Shown here piece by piece: positions 32,568 to 41,014 of a stretch of DNA of 64,000 nt. Position 1 is the first letter of the stretch, and each line of letters starts with the position of its first letter. The DNA comes from JAAFIP01 sp963775085 (GTDB taxonomy: Bacteria > Pseudomonadota > Gammaproteobacteria > Burkholderiales > Burkholderiaceae_C): NCBI GenBank assembly GCA_963775085.1, contig CAVZHO010000001.1, positions 74,099-138,098 on the forward strand, written 5' to 3'. A program made the translations under genes and the position numbers. A model generated the notes under the pieces. The model did no database searches and was not told the DNA's origin. It saw nothing but the letters and a program-made list of their open reading frames with translations.

Positions 32568-33808
32568 AATTGAGAGCCTTGCTCCGTCCCATGGCGCCTG
32601 CGGTAGCCTTCCAGAAACTTCGCAATGCGCGCCACGGCCTCGGCCAGATCGTCTTCATGCGGCAAAAAAACAATGCGGAAGTGATCCGGGTCGGGCCAGT
32701 TAAAGCCGGTGCCTTGCACCAGCATGACGCGGGTTTCCCTCAAAAGCTCCAGGAAGAACTGGCGGTCGTCTTTAATGGGGTAAATCTTCGGGTCCAGCTT
32801 GGGGAACATGTACAGCGCGGCCACGGGTTTGACGCAGCTGACGCCCGGGATGGCGGTGATCAGGTTGTAGGCCATGTCGCGCTGCCTGCGCAGGCGGCCG
32901 CCCTCGGCGACCAGATCTTTGATGCTCTGGTAACCGCCCAGCGCCGTCTGGATGGCCCATTGGCCGGGCACGTTGGAGCACAGCTTCATGTTGCTGAGCA
33001 TGTTCAGGCCCTCGATGTAGTCCTTGGCAGGCTTTTTGTCGCCCGAGACAATCAGCCAGCCGGCGCGGTAGCCGCACGAGCGGTAGCTTTTGGAGAGGGA
33101 ATTGAAGGTCAGCGTGAGCACATCGGTAGACAGGCTGCCAACGGCCGTGTGGCGGGCACCGTCGTACAGCACCTTGTCATACACCTCGTCGGCCATGATG
33201 ACCAAGCCATGCTCGCGGGCAATAGCGACTATTTCTTTCAGCAGCTCGACCGAGTACAGCACGCCGGTCGGGTTGTTCGGGTTGATGACCACGATGGCCT
33301 TGGTGCGCGGCGTGATCTTGGCGCGAATGTCGGCCAGGTTGGGCATCCAGCCATTGGCCTCGTCGCACAGGTAGTGCACCGGCTTGCCGCCCGACAGGCT
33401 GGTGGCCGCTGTCCACAGCGGGTAGTCGGGCATGGGCAGCAGCAGCTCGTCGCCGTTGTCCAGCAGCGCGTTGGTGGCCATGGTGATGAGCTCGCTGGCA
33501 CCATTTCCCAGGTAAATATCGTCCACCGTTACGCCTGCTATGCCCTGGCGCTGGGTTTCGTGCATCACGGCTTTGCGCGCGGTGAAGATACCTTTGCTGT
33601 CCGAATAACCCGCCGAGTTGGGCAGGTTGCGGATCATGTCCTGCTGGATTTCTTCGGGCGCATCAAAGCCAAACACCGCCAGGTTGCCCAGGTTGAGCTT
33701 GATGATTTTTTGGCCCTCTTCCTCCATCTGACGCGCCGCGTCCATGATGGGGCCGCGGATGTCGTACAGCACGTTTTGCAGTTTGGCGGATTTTTCGATG
33801 GTTTTCAA
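32561..33808 (-). CDS. alaA: Alanine/valine-type aminotransferase (AlaA-like)
   Basis: A 415-residue class I/II PLP aminotransferase close to AlaA (glutamate-pyruvate aminotransferase). It begins KTIEKSAKLQNVLYDIRGPI, has VINPNNPTGVLYS, ADEVYDKVLYDG and the PLP lysine in FNSLSKSYRSCGYRAGW. AlaA-type genes commonly precede hom-thrC in Comamonadaceae, where the product is thought to make alanine. The last 7 bases overlap the family-A repeat, so its C-terminus is repeat-influenced. Confidence 0.9.
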   Translation of the reverse strand: MKTIEKSAKLQNVLYDIRGPIMDAARQMEEEGQKIIKLNLGNLAVFGFDAPEEIQQDMIRNLPNSAGYSDSKGIFTARKAVMHETQRQGIAGVTVDDIYLGNGASELITMATNALLDNGDELLLPMPDYPLWTAATSLSGGKPVHYLCDEANGWMPNLADIRAKITPRTKAIVVINPNNPTGVLYSVELLKEIVAIAREHGLVIMADEVYDKVLYDGARHTAVGSLSTDVLTLTFNSLSKSYRSCGYRAGWLIVSGDKKPAKDYIEGLNMLSNMKLCSNVPGQWAIQTALGGYQSIKDLVAEGGRLRRQRDMAYNLITAIPGVSCVKPVAALYMFPKLDPKIYPIKDDRQFFLELLRETRVMLVQGTGFNWPDPDHFRIVFLPHEDDLAEAVARIAKFLEGYRRRHGTEQGSQLL

Positions 33809-33910
33809 ACGGTTCTCCGAGCGAAAGATGGGGTTAAGGCACGATGGAAGGCAACCTATAATTTGACCACATTTCTGCGCCCATTATGCTGCGCTGCACA
33901 AAGAAGACTG

Positions 33911-34339
33911 ATGAAATTACAGCCCGACAAAACCGACACGCAAATCATCCATGCCTACGGCCCCGGCTGGGTGAGCGTGGGCAGCATCGTGGGTGGCGTG
34001 CCCAAGCTGGAGCGCATTACCCACAGCATTGTGATTGGCTCGCACGCAGAGCGGCTGGAGTGGCCAGGCGTAGGCTTTGTGCAGTTAAGCGCCGAACACT
34101 TTGACCAGCTAGCCCTGCTCAAACCCGAGCTGATCATCTTTGGCAGTGGTGTCAAGCTGCGCTTCCCCAGCCCGGCTTTGCAGCGCAACCTGATGGCCGC
34201 GCGCATAGGGCTGGAGACTATGGACACCCTGGCGGCCTGCCGTACTTACAACATTTTGGCCGGGGAGGCGCGGCATGTGCTGGGGGTGTTTTTGATGGAG
34301 CCCAACCCGGCTGGCCAGCCCCAAACCCAAGCTGGGTAA
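33911..34339 (+). CDS. Mth938-domain (DUF498) protein
   Basis: A 142-residue protein of the Mth938/NDUFAF3-like family: QIIHAYGPGWVSVGSIVG, SIVIGSHAERLEW, and PELIIFGSGVKLRFP. The fold is known from structural work, but the bacterial function is not; the mitochondrial relative assists complex I assembly. Divergent from the aminotransferase gene, and followed by bcp in an arrangement common to this family of bacteria. Confidence 0.9.
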   Translation: MKLQPDKTDTQIIHAYGPGWVSVGSIVGGVPKLERITHSIVIGSHAERLEWPGVGFVQLSAEHFDQLALLKPELIIFGSGVKLRFPSPALQRNLMAARIGLETMDTLAACRTYNILAGEARHVLGVFLMEPNPAGQPQTQAG

Positions 34340-34480
34340 GGCTTGGCGGGGCAACCCGGCTCATTAACAGCAAAGTATTAGCCGCCACAGGGTAACAACT
34401 GACCAGGCGGTCAGGGTTTCAGGTTAAAATACGGGGTTGTTCACAGCGAACCGTACATAACCCAACAGGTGAGATAAGCA

Positions 34481-34957
34481 ATGGCCGTCGTAGTAAATAA
34501 GCTCCTCCCCGAATTTGAAGCCAACGCCACCGGAGGTGGCAAAGTCACCAACTCCTCCCATAATGGCACCGTCATGGTGCTGTATTTTTACCCCAAAGAC
34601 AATACCCCCGGTTGCACCACCGAGGCCATGCAGTTTCGGGACAAGCACAAAGAATTCGTCAAGGCGGGCGCCATCGTGTACGGCGTCAGCCGCGACAATA
34701 TGAAGTCGCACGACGAGTTCAAGTCCAAGCTGGAACTGCCTTTTGAGCTGATTGCTGACACTGAAGAGAAAATGTGCCACGGCTTTGGCGTGGTCAAAAA
34801 CAAGATCATGTACGGCAAAAAGGTCAAAGGCATCGAACGCAGCACCTTTTTGATCGGTATTGACGGCATTTTGAAGCAGGAATGGCGCGGCCTGAAGGTG
34901 CCTGGGCACGTAGAGGATGTGCTCAAAGCCGTTAAATTGCTGAAAAAAGCGGCTTAA
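34481..34957 (+). CDS. bcp: Thioredoxin-dependent peroxiredoxin Bcp
   Basis: A 158-residue atypical 2-Cys or 1-Cys peroxiredoxin that reduces peroxides with thioredoxin. The peroxidatic site is FYPKDNTPGCTTEAMQFRD; the second Cys position (usually five residues later) is Met here, so resolution may be intermolecular or external. STFLIGIDGILKQEWRG and VPGHVEDVL complete the family pattern. A ribosome site GGTGAGA lies 10 bases before the ATG. Confidence 0.94.
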   Translation: MAVVVNKLLPEFEANATGGGKVTNSSHNGTVMVLYFYPKDNTPGCTTEAMQFRDKHKEFVKAGAIVYGVSRDNMKSHDEFKSKLELPFELIADTEEKMCHGFGVVKNKIMYGKKVKGIERSTFLIGIDGILKQEWRGLKVPGHVEDVLKAVKLLKKAA

Positions 34958-35010
34958 CTGATTGATCCTGTTGGGGTTTTATAATTTTCACACAATTAAC
35001 CACAATGGGC

Positions 35011-35038
35011 TTGATTGTTTAGGCCTGAGGTGTATAGT
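35011..35038 (+). promoter_or_regulatory. Predicted sigma-70 promoter
   Basis: Seen: TTGATT (35011-35016), a 16-base spacer and TATAGT (35033-35038) in the bcp-phoH gap. Transcription would start near 35045. Confidence 0.5.
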
Positions 35039-35044
35039 AGTGCT

Positions 35045-35118
35045 ATGCATTTGATACCGACGGCTCCCGTCATCACTGCGCAAGTTTCGCAAGCCACCCG
35101 GCCCGCTGGGTGGCTTTT
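35045..35118 (+). ncRNA. Candidate small RNA or phoH leader
   Basis: About 75 bases between a predicted promoter and a hairpin terminator. Three small stems can be drawn: GACGG/CCGTC, TGCG/CGCA and the terminator AAGCCACCC/GGGTGGCTT. No start codon with a ribosome site lies inside. It could be an independent sRNA or an attenuator for phoH, which begins 75 bp later. Prediction from sequence alone. Confidence 0.4.
35091..35118 (+). terminator. Rho-independent-like terminator ahead of phoH
   Basis: Seen: AAGCCACCC (35091-35099), an 8-base loop, GGGTGGCTT (35108-35116) and a short T run. A 9-bp perfect stem. Confidence 0.6.
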
Positions 35119-35192
35119 GTACTTCTGGAACCTGATTTCCTTCTCTTACCCCCTTCCCACCCTCCCCACCCTACCCTTAGGTCTTCTACCTT

Positions 35193-36998
35193 ATGCCACT
35201 GCCTCCCGCACCCACCCAGCGAGCCGCCACCCTGTCACCCGAGGCCTACGACGCTCCCGCGCGCAGCAGCTCCAGCAAGGCAGCACGAAAACCCTCCGCG
35301 CGCAGCGCCACGTTTGATGACGACCTGAGCGAAAAGCCCCAAGCTCTGGACCTGTTTGACCGCAGCGGCGGTGGAGCTGACCTGAGCGAGACCAGCACCG
35401 GCTACGACAGCCGCACCTCAGCGCTGCTGCAAGGCGGCAGAGCCAAATCCAAGACCAAAACACCCGATAGTCCAAGTCGTGTGGACGTAAGAAGCTACGA
35501 TAAAGATAGCATTCAAGCAGACCCACGCCCCGTCCCAGCGCAGCCACAGACCCAGCCCCGGCCGCAGGCTGCCGCCCCAGCCAAAAAACTCAAAACCACC
35601 GGCCCCACCAAGCTCTTCGTGCTGGACACCAATGTGCTCATGCACGACCCGATGAGCCTGTTCCGCTTTGAAGAGCACGACATCTTCTTGCCCATGATCG
35701 TGCTGGAAGAGCTGGACGGCCACAAAAAAGGCATGACCGAGGTCGCCCGCAACGCCCGCCAGGTCAGCCGTACGCTGGACGCGCTGGCCGGTGCACCGGG
35801 TGCTGACATGTCCAAGGGCCTCAAGCTGGACGGCACAGGCCACCGGGGCGCAGCTGGCAGGCTGTTCTTTCAAACCCAGCCGCTCAACTACACCCTGCCT
35901 GCCAGCCTGCCCCAAGGCAAGGCCGACAACCAGATTTTGGGCGTAGTAGGCGCACTGGGCGAGGCCAAGAAACCGCAAGAAGTCGTGCTGGTGTCCAAAG
36001 ACATCAACATGCGCGTGAAAGCCCGCGCCCTGGGTCTGCCCACCGACGACTACCAAAACGACAAGGTGCTGGATGACGGCGACCTGCTCTATAGCGGCGC
36101 GCTCGCCCTGCCCTTTGATTTTTGGGACAAGCATGGCAAAAAGGTCGAGAGCTGGCAACAAGGCCTGCACACTTTTTACCGCGTCACCGGCCCGCTGGTG
36201 CCCAGCCTGCTGATCAACCAGTTTGTCTACTTTGAAGCCCCCGGCGAGCCCATGCTGTACGCCCGGGTCACCGAGATCCGCGACCGCACCGCCGTGCTCA
36301 AAACCCTCAAAGACTACGCCCACGCCAAGAATGCGGTATGGGGCGTGTGCACCCGCAACCGCGAACAAACCTTCGCCATGAACCTGCTGATGGACCCCGA
36401 GGTCGACTTGGTCACCCTGGCAGGCACCGCAGGCACTGGCAAAACGCTGATGGCCCTGGCCGCTGGCCTCACGCAGGTGCTGGATGACCGCCGCTACAGC
36501 GAAATCATCATGACCCGCGCCACCGTGAGCGTGGGTGAAGACATTGGCTTTTTGCCAGGTACTGAAGAAGAAAAAATGGGCCCCTGGATGGGCGCGCTCG
36601 ACGACAACCTGGAGTTCTTGGTGAAGAACGACGGCACCAGCGGCGGCGCCGGCGAATGGGGCCGCGCGGCCACCAACGAGCTGATCCGCAGCAAGATCAA
36701 GATCAAAAGCATGAACTTCATGCGCGGCCGCACGTTCATGAACAAGTACGTCATCATCGACGAAGCGCAAAACCTCACGCCCAAGCAGATGAAGACCCTC
36801 ATCACCCGCGCCGGGCCAGGGACCAAGATTGTCTGCATGGGCAACCTGGCGCAGATTGACACACCCTACCTGACCGAAGGCTCGTCCGGCATGACCTTCG
36901 CGGTCGACCGCTTCAAAGGCTGGCCGCATGGTGGGCACATCACGCTGGCAAGGGGTGAGCGGTCGCGGTTGGCGGATTTTGCGAGTGAAGTGCTCTAA
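35193..36998 (+). CDS. phoH: PhoH-family ATPase with N-terminal PIN domain
   Basis: A 601-residue PhoH2-type protein: an Ala/Ser/Gln-rich N-terminus (1-135), a PIN RNase domain beginning LFVLDTNVLMHDP (about 143), and a PhoH ATPase domain with Walker A GTAGTGKTLMAL (about 411) and IIDEAQNLTP near 530. Such fusions are reported as ATP-dependent RNA helicase/ribonucleases. The family-A repeat 35468-35510 lies in frame in the disordered linker. ATG at 35193 is the first in frame after the putative terminator. Confidence 0.93.
   Translation: MPLPPAPTQRAATLSPEAYDAPARSSSSKAARKPSARSATFDDDLSEKPQALDLFDRSGGGADLSETSTGYDSRTSALLQGGRAKSKTKTPDSPSRVDVRSYDKDSIQADPRPVPAQPQTQPRPQAAAPAKKLKTTGPTKLFVLDTNVLMHDPMSLFRFEEHDIFLPMIVLEELDGHKKGMTEVARNARQVSRTLDALAGAPGADMSKGLKLDGTGHRGAAGRLFFQTQPLNYTLPASLPQGKADNQILGVVGALGEAKKPQEVVLVSKDINMRVKARALGLPTDDYQNDKVLDDGDLLYSGALALPFDFWDKHGKKVESWQQGLHTFYRVTGPLVPSLLINQFVYFEAPGEPMLYARVTEIRDRTAVLKTLKDYAHAKNAVWGVCTRNREQTFAMNLLMDPEVDLVTLAGTAGTGKTLMALAAGLTQVLDDRRYSEIIMTRATVSVGEDIGFLPGTEEEKMGPWMGALDDNLEFLVKNDGTSGGAGEWGRAATNELIRSKIKIKSMNFMRGRTFMNKYVIIDEAQNLTPKQMKTLITRAGPGTKIVCMGNLAQIDTPYLTEGSSGMTFAVDRFKGWPHGGHITLARGERSRLADFASEVL
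35468..35510 (-). repeat. Family-A palindromic repeat inside phoH
   Basis: Seen: TAGTCC ... TGTGGACGTAAGAAGCTA ... GATAGC in reverse orientation, one or two mismatches to the consensus. It encodes part of the linker (SPSRVDVRSYDKDSI) before the PIN domain. Confidence 0.6.
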
Positions 36999-37066
36999 CT
37001 GACAAAAACCTCTTCGCACTGCTCAGCCTGTCGCCAAAGAGCAGTTGGAGGAGACCTTCCAGCACT

Positions 37067-37393
37067 TCAGGCCAACATCTCCAGTAGCACTGGATGCCAC
37101 ACCTTCTCGTCGATCTTGCCCATCTTTTTACCCAGCCTGACTTTGTCCACGCAGCGCAACTGGTCCAGCAAAATCCGCGCTGACTTCTTTTGAAACTTCA
37201 CCTCTGGGCGGCAACCTAGCCGCTGGCCTGCGCTGGTGAGCGGGGCGATGATGACGCGGGGCAAGGCGGCGTTGAGGTCGTCGGGCGACACTACCAGTGC
37301 CGGGCGGATTTTCTGGATTTCACTGCCCACGGTCGGATCCAGGTTGACCCAATACACCTCGCCGCGCAGCACCGTGTGCGCTACCACACCCAC
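37067..37393 (-). CDS. mazF: MazF/PemK-family mRNA interferase toxin
   Basis: A 108-residue PemK/MazF toxin that cleaves mRNA at specific sites. Family marks are VLRGEVYWVNLDPTVGSEIQ, KIRPALVVSPDDLN and VIIAPLTSAGQ; the C-terminal DQLRCVDKVRLGKK is also typical. The start is a GTG at 37393 that overlaps the antitoxin stop by 13 bp. It converges on phoH. Confidence 0.93.
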   Translation of the reverse strand: MGVVAHTVLRGEVYWVNLDPTVGSEIQKIRPALVVSPDDLNAALPRVIIAPLTSAGQRLGCRPEVKFQKKSARILLDQLRCVDKVRLGKKMGKIDEKVWHPVLLEMLA

Positions 37394-37644
37394 TCGCTGT
37401 CGTCAGCCAAAGGCGCACCTGCCCAAGTCTGTGCATCGGCGCGCTCTAATTGCGCCGCTGTAGCCGTTAACGGCTTGGTTTGGGTGAACCAGCCATCGCG
37501 CAACACCTGTTTGACGGGTTTGATCACGATCTGCCCATCTTGCAGTTGCAGGTCCACTTGATCCGCAATTTTGCAAGACGCAAGGAAAGCCGCCGGGATC
37601 AATATCCCGCGCGAATTGCCGATTTGACGTAGGGTGGTCAGCAT
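37381..37644 (-). CDS. mazE: MazE-like antitoxin
   Basis: An 87-residue antitoxin with an AbrB/MazE swapped-hairpin N-terminus (LTTLRQIGNSRGILIPAAFL, VDLQLQDGQIVIKPV) and an acidic C-terminus rich in Ala/Asp/Trp that would cover the toxin active site. The ATG at 37644 opens the DNA-binding domain. A 6-bp-arm AT-rich palindrome is 17 bp upstream. Confidence 0.9.
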   Translation of the reverse strand: MLTTLRQIGNSRGILIPAAFLASCKIADQVDLQLQDGQIVIKPVKQVLRDGWFTQTKPLTATAAQLERADAQTWAGAPLADDSEWVW

Positions 37645-37661
37645 AACGGGTGGCCTTGAAA

Positions 37662-37677
37662 ATAATAACAATATTAT
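37662..37677. promoter_or_regulatory. AT-rich palindrome upstream of mazE
   Basis: Seen: ATAATA (37662-37667) and TATTAT (37672-37677), 4 bases apart. Likely promoter/operator for the mazEF pair. Confidence 0.45.
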
Positions 37678-37815
37678 AACTTCAGAGGATCCCAATGGAT
37701 GAGCCGACTCAAGGCAGGCCAACGCAGCGCATCAAGCCATCCATACCCGCACCAGAAAGTGCGCAGGGGCGCTACCCACTATCTCATGCAGAGCGGAAAA
37801 ACTGCGCCAGAACGC

Positions 37816-38814
37816 CTACGCATCCGCCTTCACGCCCGCCGCCTTGGCCACCACCGCCCATTTTTGCTGCTCGGCCTTGATGAAGTCGGCAAACTTCTGG
37901 ATGCTGCCGCCGCCGTCTTCTGCGCCGTACTGCTCCATCTTCTCTTGCACATCAGGCATGGCCAAGACTTTGTTGATGTCTTCGTTCATGCGCTGGGCCA
38001 TGGCTTGGGGCATTTTGCCGGGGCCCATGAGGCCGTACCATACGGTGGCCTCAAAGCCTGGAAAGCCCGACTCGTCCATGGTGGGCACATTGGGGTGGCC
38101 TTTGGCGCGCTTGAGCCGTGTTTGCGCCAAGGCGATGGCCTTGCCGCTTTTGACATGCGGGGTGGCCGAGGTCATGGTTTCAAAGCAGTAGTTGACCTGG
38201 CCGCCGATCAAATCGGTAATGGCCGGGCCGGAGCCTCGGTAGGGGATGTGCAGGGCAAACACCTTGGCTTGCAGCTTGAACATCTCCAGCGCAAAGTGCT
38301 GGGCCGAGCCGCCGCCCGCACTGGCAAAGCTGATCTGGCCGGGCTTGGCCTTGCAAAGGGCTACCACTTCTTGCACGGTTTTGGTAGGCTGGTTGGCGTT
38401 GCAAATGAGCATATTGGGCGTGACGCCGACCATGCTGATGGGGGCAAAATCTTTGGTTGCGTCGTAACCCAGCTTCACGCCCGAGCCAGCGGCATTGAGC
38501 GCCGGGCCCAGGGCGTGGCTATTGATATGGGCCATCAGCAAGGTGTTGCCGTCCGCTGGCTGTTTGCTCACATAGTCCGCAGCAATCACGCCAGCGGCTC
38601 CGGCCTTGTTTTCAATGACGACGACATTGCCCCACATGACTTGCAGTTTTTGGCCGACCACGCGGGCCAGCGCGTCGGTGCCGCCACCGGGTGGGAAGCC
38701 GACAATGATTTTGATGGGGCCGGTGGGCAGGGTTTGCGCGCGCAGCATGGGCGCGTGCAGGGTGGCTGCGCCTGCGGCGGCGACGGTGAGGAGGGTTCTG
38801 CGTTGCATCGTCAA
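37816..38814 (-). CDS. Bug/TctC-family periplasmic solute-binding protein
   Basis: A 332-residue Bug protein. The signal peptide has an Arg-Arg (MQRRTLLTVAAAGAATLHAP), so export could be by Tat or Sec. The mature part shows LPTGPIKIIVGFPPGGGTDA, NKAGAAGVIAADYV, and IPYRGSGPAITDLIGGQVNY. The ligand is unknown. It lies 300 bp downstream of the serine-glyoxylate aminotransferase on the same strand; whether it is co-transcribed across the repeat-containing gap is unclear. Confidence 0.92.
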   Translation of the reverse strand: MTMQRRTLLTVAAAGAATLHAPMLRAQTLPTGPIKIIVGFPPGGGTDALARVVGQKLQVMWGNVVVIENKAGAAGVIAADYVSKQPADGNTLLMAHINSHALGPALNAAGSGVKLGYDATKDFAPISMVGVTPNMLICNANQPTKTVQEVVALCKAKPGQISFASAGGGSAQHFALEMFKLQAKVFALHIPYRGSGPAITDLIGGQVNYCFETMTSATPHVKSGKAIALAQTRLKRAKGHPNVPTMDESGFPGFEATVWYGLMGPGKMPQAMAQRMNEDINKVLAMPDVQEKMEQYGAEDGGGSIQKFADFIKAEQQKWAVVAKAAGVKADA

Positions 38815-38984
38815 TGTCCTAGTAAGTTGAAAACGGTCAATGTCGCTATTGTCCGATATATCAACGCGCTGGCTGTAACTTGGTCACTAGCGTAAGTACT
38901 GATTTTTTGCTTGGCTGTTCTCGGGGGCAGGCCGGAAGTACGACCCTTTGTTTTGTACGGGAGCTGGTCGATGGCGTTCTCAGA

Positions 38985-39045
38985 GGGACTCGGCAAGTCT
39001 TGTACCGGAGCCGGCCACGCCAAGTGCCGGGGCGGGCACAGACAC
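38985..39045 (-). repeat. Degenerate half-copy of hairpin family B
   Basis: Seen: GGCAAGTCTTGTACCGG followed by GGCCACGCCAAGTGCCGGGG, which match (in reverse) the outer flank of copy b and the outer 5' arm of copy a at 47.8-48.1 kb. The conserved core of the family is absent. The rest of the 297-bp gap (38815-39111) shows no gene. Confidence 0.55.
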
Positions 39046-39111
39046 AAGAGTCAGGCTCCCAATCTTGCAACAAGCAAGAACGCAGAACGACTCAATCCAA
39101 ACGGAAAAGGT

Positions 39112-40362
39112 TTAAGCCGCCCTAGCCAACGCACTAGGCGCTGCATGTGCAGCAAAGTAGTCCATTGCCGCATGCACGCCACTGCCCGCCAGCTTGATGC
39201 CCGACAGCTTCATGCCCATCTCGCAGCCACTCAGCGCCGCCATCAAGGTCAAATCATTGCAGTCGCCCAAATGGCCAATGCGGAACATGCGGCCTTTGAG
39301 CTTGCCCAGGCCGGTGCCCAGCGACAGGTCAAAACGCTCGTAAATGATTTTGCGCACGGCATCGGCATCCACGCCCTGGGGCATGATGACGCCAGTGAGC
39401 ACGGGGGAATAGACCGTTGCCTCGGCGCATTGGATCTCCAGGCCCCAGGCGCGCACGGCGGCGCGCACGCCTTCGCCCCAGCGCACGTGGCGGGCAAACG
39501 TCATCGGCAAACCGCCGTGGCGCTCGTCCAGCAGCATGTCGCAGGCCTCTGACAGGCCGTAGAGCAAATTGGTATTGGGCGTGGTGGGCCAGTAGCCGGT
39601 TTTGTTCATCTCCAAAATCTCGTCCCAGGCCCAGTAGCCCTTGGGCATGGTGGCTTTTTTGCCTGCCTCGATGGCCTTGGGCGAGAGCGCGTGAAAGCTG
39701 ATGCCGGGCGGCAGCATGAGGCCTTTTTGGCTGCCGCTGATGGACACGTCGGCTCCGGCTGCGTCGTGGCTGTATTCGGCGGAGCCCAAGCCGCTGATGG
39801 TGTCGACCAAGAGCAGCGCGGGGTGCTTGGCCGCGTCGATGGCGCGGCGCACGGCGGCAATGTGGCTGGTGGCGCCGGTGGAGGTTTCGTTATGCACGAC
39901 GCACACGGCTTTGATGCTGTGGGTGGTGTCAGCTTTCAGGCGCGCTTCAATCAAATCGGCCTGCACACCGCGCCGCCAGCCGTTGGGCAGGCCGGTGCTG
40001 GGGCAGTTACCGGGCAAGGTGATGATTTCTGTGTTCAGGCCCAGGCGCGCACCCAGCTTTTGCCACAGGGCGGCGAAGTGGCCGGTCTCGTACATGAGCA
40101 CATGGTCGCCGGGGTTGCAGACGTTGACCATGGCGGCCTCCCACGCGCCGGTGCCCGATGCGGGGTAGATGATGACGGGGGCTTTGGTTTGGTAAATCTG
40201 CTTGAGCTTGCCCAGCACCTGCAGACCCAGTGCGGCGAACTCTGGCCCACGGTGGTCAATGGTGGGGTAGCTCATGGCGCGCAAAATGCGGTCGGGCACG
40301 GGGGAGGGGCCGGGGATTTGCAGGAAGTGGCGGCCAGTGGGGTGAAAGTCTAGGGTGAGCAT
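39112..40362 (-). CDS. sgaA: Serine-glyoxylate aminotransferase-like protein
   Basis: A 416-residue fold-type I class V aminotransferase. It transfers the amino group from serine to glyoxylate, giving hydroxypyruvate and glycine, and serves C1/C2 and photorespiration-type metabolism. The start has GRHFLQIPGPSPVPDRILRA and the PLP lysine lies in ISGSQKGLMLPPG; related enzymes act on alanine or aspartate, so the substrate is a family inference. Divergent from the GntR regulator with a shared mirror-image operator-like sequence upstream of both. Confidence 0.9.
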   Translation of the reverse strand: MLTLDFHPTGRHFLQIPGPSPVPDRILRAMSYPTIDHRGPEFAALGLQVLGKLKQIYQTKAPVIIYPASGTGAWEAAMVNVCNPGDHVLMYETGHFAALWQKLGARLGLNTEIITLPGNCPSTGLPNGWRRGVQADLIEARLKADTTHSIKAVCVVHNETSTGATSHIAAVRRAIDAAKHPALLLVDTISGLGSAEYSHDAAGADVSISGSQKGLMLPPGISFHALSPKAIEAGKKATMPKGYWAWDEILEMNKTGYWPTTPNTNLLYGLSEACDMLLDERHGGLPMTFARHVRWGEGVRAAVRAWGLEIQCAEATVYSPVLTGVIMPQGVDADAVRKIIYERFDLSLGTGLGKLKGRMFRIGHLGDCNDLTLMAALSGCEMGMKLSGIKLAGSGVHAAMDYFAAHAAPSALARAA

Positions 40363-40396
40363 GGTTTCTCTTCGTCCTTGGGTTTGGTTGGCGATA

Positions 40397-40410
40397 TTTT
40401 GTATGCAAAA
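40397..40410. promoter_or_regulatory. Candidate GntR operator upstream of sgaA
   Basis: Seen: TTTTGTATGCAAAA, 35 bp upstream of the sgaA start. Its exact reverse complement stands before gntR at 41114-41127. Confidence 0.6.
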
Positions 40411-40490
40411 AATGCTTGTGTCAAGTGGGGGTTCTCTGTTTGCTTAGACTTTGGGTGCACGACCGTTGCGCGCGTAGGTATCGCGGCTTC

Positions 40491-40683
40491 GCGCCAGAGC
40501 CTGTGCCATGGGTATGCGCCCCAGGACTGCGGGCCTTCGGCAAGCATCTGCAGTACTCGAAATGGGGGAAATTTAGAAACTCGCGCTGCGCGCTCAGACA
40601 TCTAAATTTCTGAACCCCATTTCTCCGTGCTTCGAGCCCGCAGCCCTCATCGGGGCGCATACCCATGGCACACGCTCTGGCGC
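40491..40683. repeat. Long hairpin repeat, family D (copy 1)
   Basis: Seen: the outer arms begin GCGCCAGAGC and end GCTCTGGCGC and pair over about 45 bases with few mismatches. An inner stem (AAATGGGG/CCCCATTT, AATTTAGA/TCTAAATT) surrounds a loop containing ACTCGCGCTGCGCGCTCAGA. A second copy with different stem bases but the same loop lies at 40851-41014. Non-coding. Confidence 0.8.
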
Positions 40684-40751
40684 GAGTACATGTGGGTGGG
40701 TACGCTGGGTTTTTGCACTCTCTGGTGTAGTTTTACCCGCAAAATACCCTC

Positions 40752-40798
40752 ATAGTCCATGTCCTCTGGACGTAAGCAGCTACTAATTGCATAGCGAT
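40752..40798 (-). repeat. Family-A palindromic repeat between the family-D hairpins
   Basis: Seen: ATAGTCCATGTCCTCTGG, then ACGTAAGCAGCTA and ATAGCGAT, the reverse orientation with full arms. Confidence 0.75.
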
Positions 40799-40850
40799 TA
40801 CAAGATGCAAAGTACACACTAACAATGCTCGACAAGCGCGCGGCGGTGGT

Positions 40851-41014
40851 GCTGTGGGTACGCCACCCAATAAGAGCGCCGGGCTCGAAGCACGGAGCTT
40901 TTGGGATCAGAAAACGTCGGTGTCTGAGCGCAGCGAGTTTCGACGTTTTCCCCAAAAGCGAGTACTGCAGATGCTCCCCCGAAGGGGCCGGTGCTCGGGT
41001 GGCGTGCCCACAGC
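40851..41014. repeat. Long hairpin repeat, family D (copy 2, opposite orientation)
   Basis: Seen: outer arms GCTGTGGGTACGCCACCC and GGGTGGCGTGCCCACAGC; an inner stem CTTTTGGG/CCCAAAAG and AAACGTCG/CGACGTTT (minus-strand reading); the loop ACTCGCTGCGCTCAGACA matches copy 1, as do the flanks GCATCTGCAGTACTCG and CTCCGTGCTTCGAGCCCG. Together with copy 1 it fills most of the 773-bp sgaA-gntR gap. Confidence 0.8.

Noticed and set aside
32570..34339. 589-residue plus-strand open frame antisense to the alaA-like gene running into the Mth938 gene
   Set aside because: Its first 450 codons are the mirror of a clearly conserved aminotransferase; only the last 142 codons (from ATG 33911) match a protein family. 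High GC on the third codon position makes long antisense frames common here.
35418..37019. 533-residue minus-strand frame opposite phoH
   Set aside because: No domain or signal; codons mirror PhoH. Rejected as an antisense shadow.
40491..41014. CRISPR array or tandem repeat in the sgaA-gntR gap
   Set aside because: There are only two units, in opposite orientation, with internal palindromes and no regular spacers.
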